DNA of 11,681 nt from Oscillospiraceae bacterium (GTDB lineage Bacteria > Bacillota > Clostridia > Oscillospirales > Ruminococcaceae), in the NCBI GenBank assembly GCA_900768675.1, contig CAAGDT010000058.1, positions 1-11,681 on the forward strand, read 5' to 3'. Positions 6,682 through 11,681 of this stretch are shown one piece after another. The translations under genes were made by a program, and so were the position numbers. Every line of letters begins with the position of its first letter. Position 1 is the stretch's first letter. The notes under the pieces are model-generated. The model was not told where the DNA came from. It ran no database searches and saw only the letters and a program-made list of their open reading frames with translations.

Positions 6682-7266
6682 ATGAGTGTAAATACCGATT
6701 ACAGCCGTTATTCCGTTTCAAGCACAAAGGCTGCTGATACAGGAAAAACTGCGGCTAAGACAACCAAGGCGGCATCGGAAGAGGTTAAAACCGATACTTC
6801 CGCTAAGCGCACCGATACCTTTGAGCGCTCGGAAAGCAGCAAGGGAGTTGCAACCGATTATAAGAGCAAGACAACTCTCGGTATGAAGAACGAGGCTATG
6901 AAGGACGCTGTTGCAAAGCTTATCGGCGGACAGGCAGCGCATGCCAACGGAAAAACCGATACAAATTCAATGCTCGACAAGCTTTTACAGAGATACGGAG
7001 TTGAGCCTATAAAGAGCGACGGCTCTGATGATTTCTGGGGCGCTGAAAAGACTGCAAACAGAATACTCGATTTTGCAAAAAGCCTTATCGGCGACGATAA
7101 TGACGCTTTCGACAAGATTAAGGGTGCATTTGAAAGCGCTTTCGGCGAGTGTGAAAATATATGGGGCGGTAAGCTTCCCTCAGTTTGCTATGATACTTTA
7201 GATAAGGTAAGACAGGGCTTCGACGATTACGAGAAGGAGAAATTCTCCGCCGCAGCCGAGGAATAA
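6682..7266 (+). CDS. Unrecognised Ser/Thr/Lys-rich protein of a predicted sigma-28 operon
   Basis: This is a 194-residue protein. Residues 1-65 are low complexity, rich in Ser, Thr, Lys and Ala (SSTKAADTGKTAAKTTKA and following), with a TDTFERS motif at about 44-50. Residues about 95-185 look folded and helical: SMLDKLLQRYGVEP, then WGAEKTANRILDFAKSLIG, then FDKIKGAFESAFGECENIWGG and YDTLDKVRQGFDDYEKE. That second half recalls DUF5610-type domains, but this is a memory-based suggestion only. There is no signal peptide, as expected for flagellar export substrates. The ATG at 6682 has AAGGAGG eight bases upstream; an in-frame upstream start at 6625 would overlap the promoter and is rejected. 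It is followed after 24 bases by the FliD-like gene. Confidence 0.72.
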   Translation: MSVNTDYSRYSVSSTKAADTGKTAAKTTKAASEEVKTDTSAKRTDTFERSESSKGVATDYKSKTTLGMKNEAMKDAVAKLIGGQAAHANGKTDTNSMLDKLLQRYGVEPIKSDGSDDFWGAEKTANRILDFAKSLIGDDNDAFDKIKGAFESAFGECENIWGGKLPSVCYDTLDKVRQGFDDYEKEKFSAAAEE

Positions 7267-7290
7267 TCCTATTTTGAAAAGAGTGATATT

Positions 7291-7974
7291 ATGAGCGATA
7301 TGAGTTTTTTCTACTCCTCCATGAGCAGTGTTCTCACCCAGTGGAGCGACTTTAAGGTAAGCAAAAATCTGTACAAGTCCTACTTTGATATGCAGAAATC
7401 ACTTACTGCAACATCAAGCGACAGTACTAAGAAAACAGAGGACACAACAAAAAAGACCGCTTCAACTGTAACAGATAAGCTTAAAACCTACGCAAATAAC
7501 CTTACTTCAAGCGCAGGCAAGCTTGAAGCAGCTTTCAGGGCTGACGAGAAAACAGGCGAGCTTGATATGGAAAAGGCGTACAGCGCAGCGGAGGAATTTG
7601 TGAACAGCTTCAACGAGCTTTATTCTTCTGTAAGAAGCTCGGGAAATCAGGCTGTTTCCAACCGCTCCGAGTTTATTGCGAATATGACTAATGCATACAC
7701 AAGGAAGCTTGAAAAGGTTGGCATAAGCGTAAATTCCGACGGTACTTTAGCTCTTGACAAGGATTCCTTCAACAGCGCAGATTCCGATGATTTTGCCGAA
7801 ATTTTCGGAAAGAAGAATTCCTTCGCTTCCTTTATGTCCTCACAGGCAAGCGGTCTTGCTGCTTACGCCGGTACAGCGGCATACCTTACTCCCGATACCT
7901 ATTCCAAGGTTGACCTTCTTGACAGCGGCAAAACAACCGCAGTAAGCGGATATCTTTACGATAAGTATTTCTGA
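7291..7974 (+). CDS. Short protein resembling the FliD C-terminal domain
   Basis: This is a 227-residue protein with no signal peptide or membrane segment. Residues about 92-172 follow the FliD C-terminal (hook-associated protein 2) pattern: AAEEFVNSFNELYSSV, then a helix NMTNAYTRKLEKVGI, then SVNSDGTLALDKDSF and DDFAEIFG. The segment G-I-x-V-x-x-D-G-T-L is the family's most recognisable stretch. Full FliD cap proteins are roughly twice this length or more. Here the N-terminal part is replaced by a Ser/Thr/Lys-rich linker (40-65). The final residues (YLYDKYF) are aromatic. Its ribosome binding site is weak (AAAAGAG), suggesting translation linked to the gene before it. It is either a flagellar accessory or a secreted protein using flagellar export; which of these is inference. 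Confidence 0.72.
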   Translation: MSDMSFFYSSMSSVLTQWSDFKVSKNLYKSYFDMQKSLTATSSDSTKKTEDTTKKTASTVTDKLKTYANNLTSSAGKLEAAFRADEKTGELDMEKAYSAAEEFVNSFNELYSSVRSSGNQAVSNRSEFIANMTNAYTRKLEKVGISVNSDGTLALDKDSFNSADSDDFAEIFGKKNSFASFMSSQASGLAAYAGTAAYLTPDTYSKVDLLDSGKTTAVSGYLYDKYF

Positions 7975-7987
7975 TACAATACAGAAA

Positions 7988-8022
7988 GCCCCATATTCCT
8001 GAGGGAATATGGGGCAATTTTG
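7988..8022 (+). terminator. Intrinsic terminator after the FliD-like gene
   Basis: A 12-bp perfect stem, GCCCCATATTCC (7988-7999) with GGAATATGGGGC (8004-8015), has a TGAG tetraloop and is followed by AATTTTGCG. It starts 13 bases after the stop codon at 7972-7974 and closes the predicted sigma-28 transcription unit. Confidence 0.85.
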
Positions 8023-8053
8023 CGTTATATATCAGTATTTATGCTTAAAATAC

Positions 8054-8082
8054 TTGAAAAATCTGACAAAATGTGATATAAT
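8054..8082 (+). promoter_or_regulatory. Orphan consensus sigma-A promoter
   Basis: TTGAAA (8054-8059), exactly 17 bases, then TATAAT (8077-8082). Transcription would start near 8089 and run rightward through hairpin A, a GC-rich stem-loop, a tRNA-like fragment and hairpin B, into the antisense of the tRNA-Leu. No convincing protein gene begins before 8500, so it may drive a non-coding RNA or a long leader for the CDF gene. Confidence 0.65.
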
Positions 8083-8104
8083 ATTATCGTTTATCGGACA
8101 GATG

Positions 8105-8143
8105 AAAAACCATCATAACCTCGGAGTGAGGTTATGATGATTT
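8105..8143. repeat. Hairpin A, first copy of a duplicated stem-loop
   Basis: CATCATAACCTC (8111-8122) pairs with GAGGTTATGATG (8128-8139) around a GGAGT loop, with further A-T pairing outside one C/A mismatch. It is a copy of hairpin B at 8302-8338, sharing the flanks ACAG...GAAAAA and GATTTCT. One stem position is C-G here and T-A in hairpin B, a compensatory change. On the minus strand the stem is followed by TTTTTC, so it may act as a terminator in that direction; on the plus strand it sits just after the orphan promoter's start site. Confidence 0.75.
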
Positions 8144-8190
8144 CTACAGTATGATGAAAGATATGCAAATTAACGGCGCGGGTGCAATTG

Positions 8191-8233
8191 TCGAAATACA
8201 AAAGAACCCCGACGCGCGATCTGCGTGTCGAGG
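8191..8233 (-). terminator. GC-rich stem-loop with T-rich tail, terminator-like on the minus strand
   Basis: CCCCGACGCGC (8207-8217) pairs with GCGTGTCGAGG (8223-8233), apart from one C/A mismatch and one G-T pair, around a five-base loop. Read on the minus strand the stem is followed by TTCTTTTGTATTT (8194-8206), an imperfect U tract. It lies directly after the duplicated tRNA 3' end on that strand, as a tRNA terminator would. Confidence 0.5.
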
Positions 8234-8240
8234 CACTCGA

Positions 8241-8290
8241 CTGGTACGGGCGACAGGACTTACGAACCTTGCAGGTTCAACTCCTGAACC
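8241..8290 (-). pseudogene. Duplicated 3' end of tRNA-Leu, decayed
   Basis: Bases 8241-8261 are identical to 8341-8361, covering the CCA end, acceptor 3' strand and part of the T arm of the intact tRNA-Leu. Weaker similarity continues to about 8272 after a two-base insertion. Beyond that the sequence turns back on itself: AGGTTCAACTCCTG (8273-8286) resembles the T arm in the opposite orientation, giving a small hairpin. There is no anticodon or D arm, so this cannot be a tRNA. It could be a remnant of a tandem tRNA or an attachment-site scar from an element that integrated in the tRNA 3' end. Confidence 0.65.
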
Positions 8291-8301
8291 GTATAACAGA
8301 A

Positions 8302-8338
8302 AAATCATCATAATCTCAGAGTGAGATTATGATGATTT
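8302..8338 (-). terminator. Hairpin B, probable terminator of tRNA-Leu
   Basis: A perfect 17-bp stem, AAATCATCATAATCTCA (8302-8318) with its complement (8322-8338), has a three-base GAG loop. It begins three bases past the CCA end of the minus-strand tRNA-Leu. On that strand the stem ends in a run of five T (8304-8300), as in an intrinsic terminator. It is the second copy of the element at 8105-8143. Confidence 0.8.
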
Positions 8339-8341
8339 CTC

Positions 8342-8424
8342 TGGTACGGGCGACAGGACTTGAACCTGCACACTTTCGTATTGGAACCTAAATCCAACGT
8401 GTCTGCCAATTTCACCACGCCCGC
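8342..8424 (-). tRNA. tRNA-Leu (anticodon UAG)
   Basis: An 83-nt tRNA with encoded CCA. The acceptor stem GCGGGCG pairs with CGCCCGT (one G-T at the end). The anticodon stem TTGGA/TCCAA encloses the loop TTTAGGT, giving anticodon TAG, which reads CUA and related Leu codons. A long variable arm (TACGAAAGTGT) marks a class II tRNA. The T arm GCAGG-TTCAAGT-CCTGT is normal. It has a near-consensus promoter just upstream and hairpin B as terminator, so it is a single-gene transcription unit. Its last 21 bases (including the base after CCA) are repeated at 8241-8261. Confidence 0.95.
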
Positions 8425-8435
8425 CTGACATTAAT

Positions 8436-8464
8436 ATAATATCATAAACGGCCTGTTTTGTCAA
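8436..8464 (-). promoter_or_regulatory. Sigma-A promoter of tRNA-Leu
   Basis: On the minus strand TTGACA (8459-8464), a 17-base spacer and TATTAT (8436-8441) lead to a start about six bases before the tRNA at 8424. The same bases read on the plus strand contain TATAAT (8435-8440) with a poor TTCACC 18 bases upstream, which might serve the CDF gene at 8500; no better promoter was seen for that gene. Confidence 0.85.
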
Positions 8465-8499
8465 GCCGCACTATATACCCTATGAAAGGAAATGAAAAT

Positions 8500-9666
8500 A
8501 TGATAAAGCTGCTGTCAAAAATATTCATAAAAAACTATACGGATTACGGTAATCCCGCCGTCAGAAACCAGTACGGCGTTCTTACGGGAATTATGGGTAT
8601 CGTTCTTAACCTGCTTTTGTTTGCGGGTAAGTTTCTTGCAGGAATCCTTACCGCCTCAATTGCGGTAACAGCGGACGCCTTCAATAACCTGTCTGACGCA
8701 GGAACCTCCATAATCACAATGGTAGGCTTTAAAATCGCAGGAATGCCCGCAGACGACGAGCACCCCTTCGGTCACGGCAGAGTTGAGTATGTGGCAGGAC
8801 TTCTGGTTTCAATCGTTATCATAATAATGGGCTTTGAGCTTGGCAAGGGCTCGGTTGAGAAGATATTCAACCCCGAGGAGATAACCTTCAGCGCCCTGTC
8901 TCTCGGTATTCTGATTGCTTCGGTGCTTGTAAAGCTTTATATCTGCCTTTACAACAGAAAAATCGGCAAGCTTATCAATTCCGCTACAATGAAAGCAACC
9001 GCTATGGACAGCCTTTCCGACTGCATTTCAACAATCTCCGTTATAATCGGTCTTGTGGTTTTCCTTATCTGGAACGTGAATATAGACGGTTATGTGGGTC
9101 TTCTTGTTGCAGTATTTATCTTTAAGACAGGTCTTGGCGCTGTTAAGGAAAGCCTTACTCCTCTTCTCGGAGAAAAGGCGGACGAAGAGTACATAATGGA
9201 CATAAAGAAGAGCATTTTGAGCTACGATAATATTGTTGGCGTGCATGACCTTATCGTTCACAACTACGGCGTAGGCGAGAATGTCATATCCCTTCATGCC
9301 GAAGTTCCTGCCACAATGGGCTTTATGGAGGCTCATGAAATGATAGATATGGTTGAGAACGATTTGAAAAAGAAGTATGCAAGCTGCGTTACAATCCACA
9401 TGGACCCGGTTGAGGCGGATACGGAGCAGTCCCTTAAATACAAGCTTCTTGTAAACAGGGCGATAACTTCCGTCAACGAGAATATCACAATGCACGATTT
9501 CAGAATGACCGACGGAGTAAAGTGCAGAAACCTTATTTTCGACATTGAGGTGCCTTTCAAGCTTAAACAAAGCGACAGCGAGATTGTACAGCTTATAACC
9601 GCTAAAATCAAGGAGCAGGATGAAAATCTTAATGCAGTAATAAGCGTTGACAAAAAGGTTTACTGA
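8500..9666 (+). CDS. Cation diffusion facilitator (CDF) transporter, Mn/Fe-type metal site
   Basis: This is a 388-residue inner-membrane metal/proton antiporter. TM1 spans about residues 28-50. TM2 carries N62-N-L-S-D66 within ADAFNNLSDAGTS. HPFGHGRVEY (88-97) is the CDF signature. TM5 carries D170-S-L-S-D174. The site is thus N-D/D-D, without the His that marks zinc-type CDFs, which suggests manganese or iron. A cytoplasmic domain (VHDLIVHNYG, VISLHAEVP, IHMDP) follows at about 245-310. About 75 further residues (ITMHDFRMTDG, LIFDIEVPF, AVISVDKKVY) look like a second, partial copy of that fold. Small CDFs such as FieF have about 300 residues; longer YeaB-like Firmicute proteins carry such an extension. 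The ATG at 8500 is preferred, with AAAGGA nine bases upstream, over ATG 8482 or TTG 8458. Confidence 0.9.
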   Translation: MIKLLSKIFIKNYTDYGNPAVRNQYGVLTGIMGIVLNLLLFAGKFLAGILTASIAVTADAFNNLSDAGTSIITMVGFKIAGMPADDEHPFGHGRVEYVAGLLVSIVIIIMGFELGKGSVEKIFNPEEITFSALSLGILIASVLVKLYICLYNRKIGKLINSATMKATAMDSLSDCISTISVIIGLVVFLIWNVNIDGYVGLLVAVFIFKTGLGAVKESLTPLLGEKADEEYIMDIKKSILSYDNIVGVHDLIVHNYGVGENVISLHAEVPATMGFMEAHEMIDMVENDLKKKYASCVTIHMDPVEADTEQSLKYKLLVNRAITSVNENITMHDFRMTDGVKCRNLIFDIEVPFKLKQSDSEIVQLITAKIKEQDENLNAVISVDKKVY

Positions 9667-9674
9667 TAAAAAAC

Positions 9675-9710
9675 AAAGCAAGAGCGGATTATTCTGCTCT
9701 TGCTTTTTCT
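9675..9710 (+). terminator. Intrinsic terminator after the CDF gene
   Basis: AAAGCAAGAGC (9675-9685) pairs with GCTCTTGCTTT (9696-9706), an 11-bp perfect stem, followed by TTCT; the last stem bases and tail give T5. It starts nine bases after the stop codon. The A-rich left side (9668-9673) could also serve weakly in the other direction. Confidence 0.9.
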
Positions 9711-9720
9711 ATATTAATGC

Positions 9721-9813
9721 TGCCGCATTATTATTAGGCGCGGCGTGTTCTGCCCGCAATTTTTCACGGAAATAACTCGCCGCTTTTTTGCTGCCTAATA
9801 TTTATATGCGGCA
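9721..9813. repeat. 93-bp imperfect palindromic element between convergent genes
   Basis: TGCCGCAT (9721-9728) and TTAGGC pair with GCCTAA (9793-9798) and ATGCGGCA (9806-9813); inside, GCGGCG (9740-9745) pairs with CGCCGC (9778-9783). It could fold into a long imperfect hairpin and may terminate the minus-strand operon that stops at 9834. The outer bases CCGCATTATTATT resemble the end of the MITE-like repeats (CCGCATAATTATTG on the minus strand of 972-1143), so a degenerate relative is possible. Confidence 0.5.
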
Positions 9814-9833
9814 ATTTCCGAAAAAATTACTGT

Positions 9834-10010
9834 TTATTGCTTTCTCGCAAGAAAATATTCGTCATCAGCGCTGTAATAAGGACAATTATAGTCGGGAGAA
9901 CTTAAAAATCTGCACATTTCGTCCTCGTCCATATTTACCTGACACATATAGCACTCCATTTCCTCGTCGTAAACATTGTAAGCGCAGGTATCGCATGATG
10001 AATCAGCCAT
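9834..10010 (-). CDS. Small cysteine-rich protein (DUF6472-like)
   Basis: This is a 58-residue acidic protein with six cysteines: C6-x2-C9, C20-x2-C23, C33 and C43-P-Y-Y. Two CxxC pairs suggest a bound metal, zinc or iron. The sequence (CDTCAYNVYDEE, then VNMDEDEM, FL, CPYY and DDEY) fits what I recall of DUF6472, a family of very short clostridial proteins of unknown function. The start is ATG at 10008-10010, within ATGGCTGA, so it overlaps the stop of the dehydrogenase gene by eight bases; translational coupling is likely. An in-frame ATG at 10073 would add 21 residues lying inside the upstream gene and lacking the family pattern. No function is known to me. Confidence 0.8.
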   Translation of the reverse strand: MADSSCDTCAYNVYDEEMECYMCQVNMDEDEMCRFLSSPDYNCPYYSADDEYFLARKQ

Positions 10011-11592
10011 TTTCAGCCACCGCCTCTCCGCATTTAATTCCGTCAACCGCCGCAGAAACAATTCCTCCCGCATATCCTGCGCCCTCTCCGCAGGGGTACA
10101 AGCCTTTCAGCCCCAAAGACACAAGAGCCTCGTTTCTTAAAATCCTGACAGGGGAGGAGCTTCTTGTTTCGGGACCGGTAATAACCGCTTCGGGGTCTTT
10201 GAAGAAATCCGCTTTTTGTGCAATAAGCGGTATTCCTTGCCGAAGCGTTTCTGTAATGAAATCGGGAAGATAGTTTTCTGTTGGTGCAAATGCCGTTTCC
10301 GGCAGATAGCTTGGCTTAACCCGTCCGAAAGCGGTTGAGCATCGCCCGCTTATAAGGTCGCCTGCAAGAATAACAGGGGCTTTGTAGCAGCTGCCGCCTG
10401 CAATAAAAGCGGCTTTTTCAATCTTCCGCTGAAGCTCCATTCCCGCTAAAACGTAATCGCTTCCGAAATCGGGAGGCTCAGTATTTACAAGCAAAGCCGA
10501 GTTTGCGTTTTCTGCGTTTCTTGCGTGCAGGCTCATTCCGTTCGTAACCACGCTTTCCTTTTCGGAAGCCGCCGCCATAACATACCCGCCCGGGCACATA
10601 CAGAAGGTAAACAGGCTTCTGCCGTTTGGCAAATGAACTGCGTACTTGTAGTCGGCTGCCCCAAGGGCAGGGTGACCTGAAAAATCTCCGTAAAGAGAGC
10701 GGTTAACCTCGCTCTGGAGGTGCTCAATCCTGACTCCCATAGCAAAGCTTTTCTGTGCCATAGGCAGTCCCTTTTCGTTCAGCATTTCAAAGGTATCACG
10801 GGCGCTGTGACCTACGGCGAGAATTATGCTGTCTGCGGGAATTTCGTGTTTCTTGCCGTTTTTGCTGTAAACTGCGCCTGTAACACGCCCGTCCTTTTGC
10901 AGAATATCCGTGAGCTGAGCTTCAAAGACTACCTCTCCGCCAAGCCGTATAATCTCTTCACGAATATTCTTGACAACGGTTCTCAGAATATCCGTTCCGA
11001 TATGAGGCTTTGCCAGATAGAGGATTTCGGGCGGAGCGCCGAATTTTACAAAGGTTTCAAAAACCCGCTTTATTCGTATGTCCCGAATACCCGTGGTAAG
11101 CTTTCCGTCTGAAAATGTGCCTGCGCCGCCCTCGCCGAACTGAACGTTTGATTTTTCGTCAAGTATGCCGTTTTTTCTGAAATTCTCAACGGCTTCCGTC
11201 CTCTTGTCGCAGTCATAACCCCGTTCAAGCACAAGGGGCTTTAAACCCGCTTGTGCAAGGGTAAGCGCCGCAAATATTCCCGCAGGTCCGAAGCCTACAA
11301 CAACCGCTCTTTGTTCCTTGTTCCTTGCAGTATGAACAGTATAAGCTGGATTTTCTACGGGAGATACCTTAGAAGCAGGATATTTTCTAAGTACATAGCC
11401 TTCGTTTTTAACGGAACATTCAACACAAGCGGTGAAATGAACGTTATTCTTCTTTCTTGCGTCAACAGAGCGCTTTACAAGCTTAATTCCGCTTAAATCC
11501 GTGGGTTTTAAGCCGATTTGTGCTGCCGCTTTTTCTGCAAGCATCTTTTCCGTGTAATCGAGAGGCAGATTTATGTCGTTAATTCGTATCAT
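10003..11592 (-). CDS. NAD(P)/FAD-dependent oxidoreductase (COG2509-type FAD-dependent dehydrogenase)
   Basis: This is a 529-residue, probably cytosolic flavoprotein. Residues 1-90 form a small alpha-beta domain starting MIRINDINLPLDY, with RSVDARKKNNVHFTACVECSV, as in this family. The FAD Rossmann motif GFGPAG is at 100-105, with acidic E123 ending the second strand. FGEGGAGTFSDGKLTTG (152-168) is the family's conserved loop. A C-terminal GLYPCGEGAGYAGGIVSAAVDG motif closes the FAD site. The family is widespread in Clostridia and its substrate is unknown. AAAGG lies about 12 bases upstream of the ATG. The preceding gene on this strand ends 23 bases upstream, so a flavoprotein operon is likely, ending with the small cysteine-rich protein. 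Confidence 0.88.
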   Translation of the reverse strand: MIRINDINLPLDYTEKMLAEKAAAQIGLKPTDLSGIKLVKRSVDARKKNNVHFTACVECSVKNEGYVLRKYPASKVSPVENPAYTVHTARNKEQRAVVVGFGPAGIFAALTLAQAGLKPLVLERGYDCDKRTEAVENFRKNGILDEKSNVQFGEGGAGTFSDGKLTTGIRDIRIKRVFETFVKFGAPPEILYLAKPHIGTDILRTVVKNIREEIIRLGGEVVFEAQLTDILQKDGRVTGAVYSKNGKKHEIPADSIILAVGHSARDTFEMLNEKGLPMAQKSFAMGVRIEHLQSEVNRSLYGDFSGHPALGAADYKYAVHLPNGRSLFTFCMCPGGYVMAAASEKESVVTNGMSLHARNAENANSALLVNTEPPDFGSDYVLAGMELQRKIEKAAFIAGGSCYKAPVILAGDLISGRCSTAFGRVKPSYLPETAFAPTENYLPDFITETLRQGIPLIAQKADFFKDPEAVITGPETRSSSPVRILRNEALVSLGLKGLYPCGEGAGYAGGIVSAAVDGIKCGEAVAENG

Positions 11593-11615
11593 CTGAAAAA
11601 GTACCTTTCATCGGT

Positions 11616-11681
11616 CTATACCGATAATTTATCCGCACAGCTTCTCCCCGCAAGACAGCCGCTTGCAAATGCAAAGGTAAG
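11616..11681 (-). CDS. C-terminal end of a flavoprotein, probably BaiN/HI0933-like (partial)
   Basis: Only the last 21 codons and a TAG stop are in the window. They translate to a hydrophobic stretch LTFAFASGCLAGRSCADKL, resembling the C-terminus of BaiN/HI0933-like (YhiN family) flavoproteins, where an N-L-x-x-A-x-x-S-G-x-L-A-G pattern closes the FAD site. The reading frame is open to the window edge, and the spacing (23 bases) and strand fit an operon with the FAD-dependent dehydrogenase. The identification rests on very few residues. Confidence 0.5.
   Translation of the reverse strand, partial: LTFAFASGCLAGRSCADKLSV

Noticed and set aside
8151..8324. A 57-codon plus-strand ORF (MMKDMQINGAGAIVEIQ...) downstream of the orphan promoter
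   Set aside because: It has no ribosome binding site and runs through a GC-rich hairpin, the complement of the tRNA 3' end and hairpin B. Its sequence is explained by those RNA structures rather than by coding selection.
9028..9681. A 217-codon minus-strand open frame opposite the CDF gene
   Set aside because: It is antisense to the CDF gene, includes the terminator region at its start, and shows no family pattern.

Overview
The window looks like a chromosomal segment of a low-to-mid GC Gram-positive anaerobe of the class Clostridia, most likely a Ruminococcus-like member of the Oscillospiraceae. The case rests on AGGAGG-type ribosome binding sites, near-consensus sigma-A promoters, a ferredoxin-linked transhydrogenase (nfnAB), a clostridial-type FeoB, and a small six-cysteine protein of a kind I associate with Clostridia. 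No species is named, because the sequence alone does not fix one.

Layout from left to right. Positions 1-1147 hold a two-gene regulator operon on the minus strand (an XRE-type HTH protein, then a MarR-like winged-helix protein). It is bracketed by two copies of a palindromic MITE-like repeat, the left one cut by the window edge. Positions 1249-3484 (+) encode NfnA and NfnB, the two subunits of the electron-bifurcating NADH-dependent ferredoxin:NADP+ oxidoreductase, and end in a strong bidirectional terminator. Facing them is a small unrecognised protein (3532-3933, -) with its own sigma-A promoter. Then come feoB and feoA (4039-6429, -), a ferrous iron uptake operon.

The divergent gap 6430-6681 holds a putative feo operator on one side. 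On the other side is a close match to a sigma-28 (SigD/FliA) flagellar promoter, reading into two Ser/Thr-rich proteins (6682-7974, +). The second of these resembles only the C-terminal part of the flagellar cap protein FliD. This small flagellar-type transcription unit, away from any visible flagellar operon, is the most interesting item in the window.

Positions 7975-8499 have no convincing protein gene but dense structure. They hold a terminator, an orphan consensus sigma-A promoter, two copies of a hairpin differing by a compensatory base-pair change, a fragment duplicating the 3' end of a tRNA, and an intact tRNA-Leu(UAG) with its own promoter. The right part carries a long cation diffusion facilitator (8500-9666, +) and a convergent minus-strand operon. 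That operon contains the end of a probable BaiN/HI0933-like flavoprotein, a COG2509-type FAD-dependent dehydrogenase, and a 58-residue cysteine-rich protein whose start overlaps the dehydrogenase stop.

Functionally the window joins redox cofactor balancing (Nfn, two flavoproteins) with iron uptake (FeoAB) and metal efflux (CDF), as expected for a fermentative anaerobe. No CRISPR array, rRNA, integrase or transposase gene was found.
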